Source of the DNA: Sphaerimonospora thailandensis
GTDB taxonomy: Bacteria > Actinomycetota > Actinomycetes > Streptosporangiales > Streptosporangiaceae
Length of the DNA stretch: 64,000 nucleotides
Direction of reading: 5' to 3'
Assembly: GCF_016863115.1 (NCBI RefSeq)
Contig: NZ_BOOG01000002.1
Coordinates: 1 to 64,000, forward strand
Both the position numbers and the translations under genes were made by a program. Each line of letters starts with the position of its first letter. Positions within the stretch are counted from its first letter, which is position 1. Positions 46,235 through 54,200 of the stretch are shown here, piece after piece. Under the pieces are notes generated by a model. That model ran no database searches and had not been told where the DNA came from. It was given only the letters and a program-made list of their open reading frames with translations.

Positions 46235-46797
46235 GCGGGGCTCCCTGAGGGGGTCGTGTCCGGGTGCGTGCGAGCCAGCGGCCTGCCGTACGAGAACGCG
46301 GGGAAGCGCCACAGCCGGTCCGGGCCGGGCGCGGTGACGCCCATCGCGGCCAGGCCGGGGTGTCCCGACGCGATCGCGTCGGCGGTGTGCAGGTGGGCCG
46401 CGGAATCGAAGGCCATGTTGCTGAACAGGGTGAGCAGGACCCAGAACTCCTTCTCCGGATGAGCGGGCGAGACCAGTCGCCCGACCAGCGCGGTCCGGTG
46501 CTCGAAGGAGAGCGCGACGAACGGCGGCACCGACTCGTCGACAGCCAGGTCGTGCTCCTCGGCGTAGGAGCGGGCGTGGTCGTTCAGCAGGCGGGCGTAG
46601 TCGTCCAGGCCCTCCGTGACGCCGGTCGCGTCCCACTCCAGCAGTTCGATCGCGCCGGCCGCCACCGCGCCACCGCCCGGGGCGGCGCCGGCCACCGCCC
46701 TGTCCCCGTCGAACCGCTTCTCACCGGGGACGATCGTGTCCGCGAACGCCTCCAACGTCGTCGTCCTGACCTGCTGTTCGGCTGAGCTTGGCGGCAT
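46231..46797 (-). CDS. gluconate-2-dehydrogenase subunit-3-like partner of the GMC oxidoreductase
   Basis: 188 residues, helical, without a Tat or Sec leader. TLEAFADTIVPGEKRFDGD at the start and a later FSNMAFDSAAHLHTADAIASGHPGLAAMG match the small subunit (subunit 3) of membrane-type gluconate dehydrogenases. The ATGA overlap with the GMC gene indicates a two-protein enzyme. Lacking an export leader, this version should work in the cytoplasm. ATG at 46797 behind GAGGGGAC; regulon box 67 nt upstream. Confidence 0.8.
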   Translation of the reverse strand: MPPSSAEQQVRTTTLEAFADTIVPGEKRFDGDRAVAGAAPGGGAVAAGAIELLEWDATGVTEGLDDYARLLNDHARSYAEEHDLAVDESVPPFVALSFEHRTALVGRLVSPAHPEKEFWVLLTLFSNMAFDSAAHLHTADAIASGHPGLAAMGVTAPGPDRLWRFPAFSYGRPLARTHPDTTPSGSPA

Positions 46798-46814
46798 GGA
46801 CGTCCCCTCGTTTC

Positions 46815-47372
46815 TCAGTTCGGCTCAGGTTCCCTACATGGTCCGGGCATCGCCTGGCCGGGCGCATCTTTCGCGTTGCCGTCATCGGCGAGCGCCGAGC
46901 GGAGGGCGGCCAGCGCGCGGACGGTCTGGCTGCGCACGGTCGAGCCCTCGCTGCCCATCACCCCGGCGGTCTCCTCCACACTGCGGTCCTCCCAGTAGCG
47001 CAGGACGACGGCGGTCCGCTGCCGGGGACCGAGGGCGGCCAGCGCGTTCATCAGGAGCAGGCGGTCGACCACGCGCGCGTACGGATCGGGCGACGGCTCC
47101 GGCTCCGGCGGCCGCTCGTGGAGGACCTCGCGGGACCACCGGTGCGTTCTGCGGTCGCTGCTGATCAGTCGGATCATCACGGCCCGGGCATATCCGGTGA
47201 TCTTGTCACGCCGTTCCAGGTTGTCCCAGTGCCGATGGATCGCCATCAGGGTCCGCTGCACGAGGTCCTCGGCCTCGTGCCAGTCGGACGAGAGCAGGAA
47301 CGCGGCCCGCCGCAGCGCCGGCCTGGCCTCCTTCACGTAGCGCGAGAACTCGTCGTCGCGAGCCTCGGCCAT
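46815..47372 (-). CDS. ECF sigma factor (SigE/SigM-like, group of small actinobacterial sigma factors)
   Basis: 185 residues. Region 2 (EAEDLVQRTLMAIHRHWDNLERRDKITGYARAVMIRLISSD) and region 4 (LGPRQRTAVVLRYWEDRSVEETAGVMGSEGSTVRSQTVRALAALR) of the short SigE-type ECF factors. No anti-sigma gene adjoins it. The C-terminal codons contain the regulon box of the next operon. ATG at 47372 behind GAGCGGAG. Confidence 0.9.
   Translation of the reverse strand: MAEARDDEFSRYVKEARPALRRAAFLLSSDWHEAEDLVQRTLMAIHRHWDNLERRDKITGYARAVMIRLISSDRRTHRWSREVLHERPPEPEPSPDPYARVVDRLLLMNALAALGPRQRTAVVLRYWEDRSVEETAGVMGSEGSTVRSQTVRALAALRSALADDGNAKDAPGQAMPGPCREPEPN
46865..46879 (-). promoter_or_regulatory. regulon box copy 10 (GMC oxidoreductase operon)
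   Basis: The gene strand reads GCAACGCGAAAGATG, a full consensus match, 67 nt before the small-subunit ATG, inside the 3' end of the sigma-factor gene. Confidence 0.65.
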
Positions 47373-47894
47373 CTCCGCTCACACTCCAAAGACAGGGGGG
47401 GACGGGGCTTCTCAGGGGGCAGGACTTCTCCTTCACCCGGTGCATTCAGCATTGGGTTCGATCACGTGGCGTCACAACCCCTATCGCACGCCCTTACCAC
47501 AAGTCAGGGGTGCCTCTGGCGCCGGAGGCGCGCCTACGATCACCGGGTGAGGGAAATGAGGGCGAAAGACCGCCCGGACGGCCGGCACCATTCCGGTCGC
47601 CGCCCGGGCGAATATTCCCCTGGTGACCGGGTGACTACGGAGAATATTTTCCGAGAAATCCGATCCACCCGTGCAGCATTCCTATCCGTTCGGCACGTGT
47701 AAATAGCGGAAAAGGTCGATCGTCACCACGGCGAAAAGGCCGGTCAATCCCCCCCGCACCCATCGGACGGCATTCATGCCAGCACTACTGCCTGCCATTT
47801 CTCCAGATACATGCGGAGCGTAACGGATCGGTCACTCGTATACCGAGGCATGGAACATGAGCTGATACGACACTTCCACGTAAAGGGAGGAGTA
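47373..47894. other. divergent intergenic region, sigma factor and AraC regulator
   Basis: About 520 bases with no convincing gene. The right half is AT-rich for this window and holds the motif GAATATTYYCC twice (47610-47620 and 47642-47652), 32 bp apart on the same strand, about three helical turns. That spacing would suit a dimeric regulator such as the adjacent AraC protein. No regulon box was found here. Confidence 0.5.
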
Positions 47895-48716
47895 ATGGAC
47901 GATGTCATCACCACGGCCGTTCTTCGGGTTGTCGAGGACATGCAGGAAAATCTGGGGGAACCGCTCACCATCGATGACCTGGCACGCACCGCGATGTTCA
48001 GTAAATTTCATTTCTCCCGGATCTTCCAGCGGGTCACCGGCCTTTCCCCCGGCCGGTTCCTGTCAGCCGTACGGCTGCGCGAGGCCAAGCGCCTGCTGAC
48101 CTCGACCACGCTGACCGTCACCGACATCAGCCACCGGGTCGGTTACTCCAGCGTCGGCACCTTCAGCTCCCGGTTCGCCGGCAGCGTCGGCCTCTCTCCG
48201 AGCAGATACCGCCGCTTCGAGAGCCTCACCCCGCCGGAACACCGCGCCGCAGCCCCGGGACACCACGCCACGACCCCGGGACACCGCGCCACGACCCCGG
48301 GGACCACGACGACCCCGGGAACCACGACGACCACCGTCCGAGGACTGATCTCCTCACCGCTCGACGACCGTCCCGTCTTCGCCGGCCTGTTTCCCGACAG
48401 CATCCTGGAGGGCTGGCCGATCAGGTACACCGTCCTGTCCCGGCCCGGGCCGTACGTGCTGAAGGACGTGCCCGAGGGCACGTGGCACCTGATCGTGCAA
48501 TCGGCCGCGGCCGGCCGTGAGGACGCCATCGAGCACCCGGCCCGCGGCGACGAGGGACTGTGCATCGGACGGCACGGGCCGATAACGGTCCAGCCCGGTG
48601 CCGCCGCCACCGCGCACGCGGACATCCGGCTCAGGCCGATGAGCGTGCTCGACCCTCCGGTGCTGCTCGCGCTGCGCGAGCTGGTGGCGGCGGAACTGGC
48701 GGGTGTCAGGAACTGA
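47895..48716 (+). CDS. AraC family transcriptional regulator with C-terminal ligand-like domain
   Basis: 273 residues. The double HTH is at the N-terminus (LGEPLTIDDLARTAMFSKFHFSRIFQRVTGLSPGRFLSAVRLREAKRLLTSTTLTVTDISHRVGYSSVGTFSSRF), unlike most AraC proteins. A low-complexity linker of repeated Pro-Gly-His/Thr units (about residues 122-150, encoded by tandem repeats) leads to a C-terminal domain of unknown ligand. ATG at 47895 behind GGGAGGAG. AraC-type SgcR2 is a known activator in C-1027, but a link to this protein is only by family. Confidence 0.9.
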   Translation: MDDVITTAVLRVVEDMQENLGEPLTIDDLARTAMFSKFHFSRIFQRVTGLSPGRFLSAVRLREAKRLLTSTTLTVTDISHRVGYSSVGTFSSRFAGSVGLSPSRYRRFESLTPPEHRAAAPGHHATTPGHRATTPGTTTTPGTTTTTVRGLISSPLDDRPVFAGLFPDSILEGWPIRYTVLSRPGPYVLKDVPEGTWHLIVQSAAAGREDAIEHPARGDEGLCIGRHGPITVQPGAAATAHADIRLRPMSVLDPPVLLALRELVAAELAGVRN

Positions 48717-48724
48717 TCGACACC

Positions 48725-50095
48725 TCAGACGCGGACGCCGCGGGCCGCGTGCACGGACATCGGCAGCCCTCCGAGCACCCGGAGCGACAGCATGGCCTCC
48801 GGGACCGGCAGGTGGCCGGGCATACCGGAGAGCCGCAGATCCCGGGCGACCATGGCGGTCACGAAGGCGGCCTCCATCATGCCGAGATGACTTCCGACGC
48901 AGAACCGTGGGCCGGCGCCGAACGGGATGTACGCGTATCGGGGGCGGCCCGCCGGCGCATCCGGGTCGAACCGTTCTGGGGCGAACCGGTCGGGCTCGTC
49001 CCAGAACGCCGGATGCCGGTGCAGCGTGTAGGGGCTGATGAGGACGTCCGACCCGGCCGGCACGTGATAGCCGCCCACCTCGTCGTCCCGCAGGGCCCGC
49101 CGGGGCAGCATCCACACGGGCGGGTAGAGGCGCATGGCCTCCTCGATCACCATGGCCGTGTAGCGCAGCCGGGGAAGGTCCTCATGCGTCGGGAGCCGGT
49201 CGCCCAGCACCTCGACGGCCTCGACGTGCAGCCGTTCCCGCACGTCCGGATGCCGGTCCAGCAGATGGAAGGTCCATGACAGCGTGCTCGCCGTCGTCTC
49301 GTGCCCGGCCAGCAGCAGCGTGACCAGTTCGTCGCGCATCCGCCGCCGGCCGACCCGGGGGTCGGCCTCCTCCCGGGTCGAGGCGATCAGGCGGGACACC
49401 AGGTCGTCGCCGTCGCCCCGGCGCAGGCGGTCGGCCACCAGGTGGTCGACGACGCGCTGCAGGTATCCGCGGGCCCGGCGGAACCGGAGCTGCCTGCGCA
49501 GCGGAACCCACATCGGCACCATGCCGAGCGTCACCATCTCGAACATGGCCTGGTCCTGCACCGCCTCGAACGCGTGGCCGATCGAGCCGAAGGCGTCGAG
49601 GTCGGCGTCGAGCAGGGTGCGGCCCAGCACACCGAGGCTGAGCCCGGTCATCTCCGCGACCACGTCGACCGGGGCTCCGCCGATCCGCGTGCGCAGCCGG
49701 TCCACCAGCTTGGCCGCCTCCTCCGCGATGACGGCGTCCTGCCGGGCGATCCGTTTGTTCTGGAACACCGGCTGGATCATCCGCCGCTGCTTGCGCCACA
49801 GCTCACCCTCGCTGGTCAACAGCCCGTCCCCGATGGCGCGCCGCGCCTGGACCAGGCCGACGCCCTTGTGGTAGTTGACGCTGTTGTCGGCCAGCACCTG
49901 CTTGGCGTGATCGGGATGGTTGAAGAAATAGAGGGTCTTGGGACCGACGGACAGCCGGACCGCGTCGCCGTACGTCGCGGCCAGCGACATCAGGCCGAGC
50001 CGGTCCCGCGCCAGCTTGTGGTAGAGCATCGGGCCCGCGGTGCGGGGCGGCCCCGGGGGCACCCGGCGGCGGGCGGCGGCGTGCTGCGCGCTCAC
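48725..50095 (-). CDS. cytochrome P450 (E7-like)
   Basis: 456 residues, longer than class I P450s and of the CYP102/CYP4-like type: PPGPPRTAGPMLYHKLARD proline-rich start, I-helix LLLAGHETTAS, ExxR in EEAMRLYPP, heme loop FGAGPRFCVGSHLGMME. Nine-membered enediyne clusters contain a conserved P450, E7, next to the flavin reductase E6, which is the arrangement here. It presumably oxidises the core. GTG at 50095 overlaps the reductase stop (GTGA), so the two are translationally coupled. Confidence 0.9.
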   Translation of the reverse strand: MSAQHAAARRRVPPGPPRTAGPMLYHKLARDRLGLMSLAATYGDAVRLSVGPKTLYFFNHPDHAKQVLADNSVNYHKGVGLVQARRAIGDGLLTSEGELWRKQRRMIQPVFQNKRIARQDAVIAEEAAKLVDRLRTRIGGAPVDVVAEMTGLSLGVLGRTLLDADLDAFGSIGHAFEAVQDQAMFEMVTLGMVPMWVPLRRQLRFRRARGYLQRVVDHLVADRLRRGDGDDLVSRLIASTREEADPRVGRRRMRDELVTLLLAGHETTASTLSWTFHLLDRHPDVRERLHVEAVEVLGDRLPTHEDLPRLRYTAMVIEEAMRLYPPVWMLPRRALRDDEVGGYHVPAGSDVLISPYTLHRHPAFWDEPDRFAPERFDPDAPAGRPRYAYIPFGAGPRFCVGSHLGMMEAAFVTAMVARDLRLSGMPGHLPVPEAMLSLRVLGGLPMSVHAARGVRV

Positions 50096-50619
50096 GCGGT
50101 CACCTCGACCCGCTCCGGAGTGATCTGGCGGAACCCGCTGCGGAAGACGACCAGGGGCTCACGGTCGGGCCGCTGGTCGAGCCACAGCACCTTGCCGAGG
50201 AAGATGGTGTGGTCCCCGCCGTCGTGGGCGGCCGTCAGTTCGCATTCGAAGCGGGCCAGCGCCCCGCTGAGCAGCGGGGCGCCGGTCAGCGAACCGGGCA
50301 GCCAGTCGACGTGTTCGAACTGGGCCGCGCCCAGCGACCGCGAACGGTCCGCGAAGTGCCTGGCCTCGGCCTCCTGATGGGAGGCCAGCACATTGACCCC
50401 GAAACGACCCGCCATGCTGAGGCATCTGTGCATGACCGCGCACCGGTCGACACAGACCAGCACGAGCGCGGGATCGAGGGAGACCGAGGCGAAGGAGTTC
50501 GCCGTCATGGCGTGCGGGACGGGGTCGCCGGTCGTCACCACCGTGACGCCGGTGGCGAACGTCCCGAACGCCCGCCGCAGGGACTTCTGGTCCGAAAGGA
50601 TGGAGTCGGGCACGTTCAC
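50092..50619 (-). CDS. flavin reductase (E6-like)
   Basis: About 175 residues of the FMN-split-barrel reductases (RRAFGTFATGVTVVTTGDPVPHAMTANSFASVSLDPALVLVCVD). SgcE6 in C-1027 reduces FAD with NADH and feeds the SgcC hydroxylase; this protein should serve the HpaB-like hydroxylase, the halogenase and perhaps the two acyl-CoA-dehydrogenase-fold enzymes. GTG at 50619 has a perfect AGGAGG at 5 nt; a GTG at 50637 lies upstream of that site without one of its own and overlaps a repeat, so 50619 is preferred. Confidence 0.92.
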   Translation of the reverse strand: MNVPDSILSDQKSLRRAFGTFATGVTVVTTGDPVPHAMTANSFASVSLDPALVLVCVDRCAVMHRCLSMAGRFGVNVLASHQEAEARHFADRSRSLGAAQFEHVDWLPGSLTGAPLLSGALARFECELTAAHDGGDHTIFLGKVLWLDQRPDREPLVVFRSGFRQITPERVEVTA

Positions 50620-50632
50620 GCTGACCTCCTGG

Positions 50633-50692
50633 CTCACTGTCCTGGCTCACTGTCCTGGCTCCCTGGCCTTACTCACTGTCCTGACTCACTGG
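50633..50692. repeat. 13-bp tandem repeats upstream of flavin reductase
   Basis: CTCACTGTCCTGG-type units at 50633-50645, 50646-50658 and 50672-50684, with partial units between and after. They occupy the leader of the reductase gene. Confidence 0.85.
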
Positions 50693-50731
50693 CGGGATCC
50701 GCGCCCGGGCCGGGTCCCGTAGATCTTCGTG

Positions 50732-50759
50732 GTCTTCCGCGGTCACTACCGCGAAGATC
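50732..50759 (-). terminator. hairpin after the thioesterase gene
   Basis: CGCGGT and ACCGCG with loop CACT, extended by a further five to six pairs around one bulged base, lie 14 nt past the thioesterase stop and would end the enediyne-core operon. Confidence 0.65.
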
Positions 50760-50772
50760 CACGGGAGACTCC

Positions 50773-51246
50773 CTACAGCGCGTATGGTTCGAGGGCCTTG
50801 ACCAGCGACTCGGGGACCAGGGAGGGGGCCGTACGGGTGTTCGGTCCCCGCATGCACGCCACCCGCTGCCTGCCGCGGGCGACGAGGGTCTCGGTCCTGC
50901 CGCCTGTGCCTTCGTCCCGGTCTACGTCGGGACGGTCTCCATCCGCACGGTTCAGCCGCACGTAGTCGAAGCTGAACTCGAGTTGGGTCTGGGTGAGATC
51001 GACCAGGCGCATCCTGATGGACAGTTCGTCGAAGGCGGTGATCTCGGCGAAGAACTCGCAGTCGACCTTGAGCGTGAACAGCTTCAGGTCGTCCTGCAGG
51101 TCCGCCAGCACCTCCGGCGCCCGCTGCTTGAGGAACATCTCCCGGCAGCGCCCCTGCCATCGCAGATAGTTGACGTAGTACACGTTGCCGACGAGGTTGG
51201 TCTCCTCGAAGCCCACTGTGTGCGTGTATTCGAAGTAGTTCGCCAT
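50773..51246 (-). CDS. enediyne thioesterase (E10)
   Basis: 157 residues, hot-dog fold. YFEYTHTVGFEETNLVGNVYYVNYLRWQGRCREMFL is the signature of enediyne thioesterases (SgcE10, DynE7), which release the linear polyene from PKSE. The C-terminal 35 residues (DGDRPDVDRDEGTGG linker) are more variable than usual. ATG at 51246, three bases after the PKSE stop, so expression is coupled. Confidence 0.96.
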   Translation of the reverse strand: MANYFEYTHTVGFEETNLVGNVYYVNYLRWQGRCREMFLKQRAPEVLADLQDDLKLFTLKVDCEFFAEITAFDELSIRMRLVDLTQTQLEFSFDYVRLNRADGDRPDVDRDEGTGGRTETLVARGRQRVACMRGPNTRTAPSLVPESLVKALEPYAL

Positions 51247-51249
51247 GGG

Positions 51250-54200
51250 TCACCGACGCCCTTCGGTGAGGACCGCGAACACCACCGGACCCGTGGTGTC
51301 CCGGAGCGTGGTGAGGAGTGTCGCTATCCTCAGGCGGCCGGACGCGAACACCGCCCACGCCCCATGCCCCGGCTCCGGCGGAGTCAGCGCGGCGTCTGCC
51401 CCGAGACCGGCGGCGCGGAGGCACTCGCGGGCGGCCAGCAGCCGGGCCTCCTCCACCGGGCGCCCCTCCACCGGGATGACCGCGCAGCCCAGCGGGACGG
51501 AAGCACCACCCAGCGGGACGGAAGCCTCGCCCGGCGTTCCGGGAGCGGCGGCGACGCACAGGGTGACGCCGGCTCCGTGGCAGGTCACCACCGTCTCGTC
51601 CCCCTGTATCGGGCTGCCCTGTACCGAACAACCCTGTACCGAATAACCCGATGTCGAATAACCCGGTGCCGGACGGCCCAGGGCCCGTCCGGCGGCCAGC
51701 GCCGCCCGGTCCGGCTGCCCGCCCCCTTCCGCGCCCTGGTCGACGGCGCCCTGGTCGACGGCGCCCTGGTCGACGGTGTCCAGATCGACGGCATCCGGCT
51801 CGACGGCATCCGGCTCGACGGCATCCGGCTCGACGGCGACCGCCACCCGGGCGCCCACCAGGTCCTCCAGCGTCCGCTCGATGTAGGGGCCGAGCAGCGG
51901 CGCCGCCCAGGGCCCGCTCCCGTCCTTCTTGCGTACGGCCTGCAGGTGCAGGCCGTCCCATCGCTCGACGACCTGGCCGTCACGGTCGCGCACCGCGATG
52001 TCGTAGACGTAGGTGTCGCCGTCGCGCGAGCGTTCCGTGGCGCAGTAGCGCAGTTCCCCCGCCTGCCGCAGGCCGGGATGTCCCGGGATCTGCTGCAGGC
52101 GGTCAATCCTGGTCGGCAGCAGCGTGGCGTCGGGCACGCAGACCTGGTTGCCATGCATCAGCGCGTCCCGCATGCCGGGGTCGCCGAGCACGAGGTCGCC
52201 GGGCAGGAAGGCGGCGAACCAGTTCCCGGGCTCGGCGGTGGCCACATCGGCGTCGACGTGGCGTGCCGCGGCCCGGTGGTAGCGGCGCAGGCGGTGGAAG
52301 CGCTCACCCTGGAACAGCACGTCGCCGTACATCTCGCCGGCCGGGTCGAGCGGCACCGGCGGCAGCCCCGGCGTGATCTGGTCCGGCGGCCCGTCCGGCA
52401 CCGCCTCGGCGGTGAACCGTACGCGTGCCCGGAAGTGCTCCACCGCGAAACCGGTCTCCGCGGTGCGGATGGCGACCTGCGCGACGGCATCGCCGGTGAC
52501 GGTCGCGGCTACGCGGATGGTCGTGTCGCCGGCCGGCGGCACGATGATCGGCCGCAGGAACTCGGCCTCCTCGATCACCGCGACGTCGTCCCGCCCCACC
52601 GCGGCGGCGGCCACCTGGGCCATCGCCTCCATCCCGAACACTGCGGGGAAGAGCAGGTTGCCGTCGAGGAGGTGATCGGCCAGATAGAGGTCGGTGCCGG
52701 CGTTCATCTCGACCTCGGTGACGAGCTCGACGCCGTGGTAGCGGATCAGCGGCTTGCCGATGAACCGCCGGAGCGGCAGCGCGGGAAGATCGCGGCGTAC
52801 GGTGCCGACGCCCTCGGCCCGCCCACTGATCACGACGACGGACGGCGCGTCCGGGTCGGCGACCAGCCGCCGCATGATCTCCACACCCTGCTCGGGGGAG
52901 ATCGGCGTGACGCCCTGCCTGGCCAGGCCGTCGACGACCGACAGCCGCTCGCCCATCCCCACGTCCGACCAGACCGACCACTCCATGCAGAGGGTCCGGC
53001 ACCGCGGATGCCGCTCGGCGAACTCGCCGGTGATGTCGGCGAGCCACTCGTTGGCCGTGGCGTAGTGCGCTTCGCCGTGCAGACCGGCGCGACCGATGAT
53101 GCTGCCGAAGGTCACCAGCAGGCGCAGGCGGCCGGGGTCGACGGCGTCGAGCACGTTGCGCAGGCCGTCGATCTTGGGGGCGAAGGTCCTGCGGAAGGCC
53201 GTCGCGTCGAGACCCGCGAGCCCGGCGGGCTCGTTGCGGCCGGCGCCGTGGAGCACCGCGGTGACCGGCCCGAGAGCCGTCTCCGCCTCGGCGACCGCCC
53301 GGCGCACCTGGCCGGGGTCGGTGACGTCGGCGCGGGCGTAGTGGACGGCCACGCCGGAGCCCGACAGCCGGCGGAGGTTGGCCGCCAGCTCGGCGTCGTC
53401 GGCGGGGTCGGAACGGCCGAGCACCACCAGCCGGGCGCCGGTGTCCACGGCCACCGCCAGCGCGCACTCGGCGGTGATGCCCTTGCCGCCGCCGGTGACC
53501 AACAGCACATCGGACGCGTCGAGCGGCTGCCGGGTGCGGGCAGGCCGTACCGGCATCGCCCGGAGCGTCGGCACCCGACGCCTCCCGGCCGCGTCGTAAT
53601 GCACCTCCGTGAAACCGGTGGTCGCCGCCACCTCCGTGGCCACCCAGCCGGCCACCCGATCGGCCTCGGACAGGGCGGTCGCGTCGGACACGTCGGGCAG
53701 GTCGGGCACGTGGGGCACATGGACGACGGTGGTGCGCACCTGCGCCGCCTCCAGATGGAGGGTCTTGGCCAGCCCGGCCGCGCCCCGGCCGTGCTGGACC
53801 AGGACGAACCGGCCGCCGGGCGGGCCGACCAGGGCCGCCTTCGCCCCGGCCAGCGCCTGCGCCAGGTGCTCCTCTTCGCACTCCGGCGGCAGGCACACCA
53901 GGACGCCGGAGCCCGTCTTCTCGCGCTCGAGTGCCCGGCGCAGCGGCTCGGCCAGTGCCGACCCCGCGGGGGCGTGGACCTGCCAGGTCCCACTCTCCTG
54001 CGGCGTCACCCGGCTGGGCGGCGGCAGCTCGTCCAGGTCGACGGAGAACGGCCGGGCCCACGGCGCGGCTCCGGCCACCACCGGTGTGGCGGCCGAGTCA
54101 CCGCTGCCGACCAGCTCGTCGAGCGCCTCCGCCAGTTCGCGCAGGCTCGCGGTGGCGAGATTGGTCGGCGCCTGCCCCGCCGGCACGCCGAGGCGCTGGG

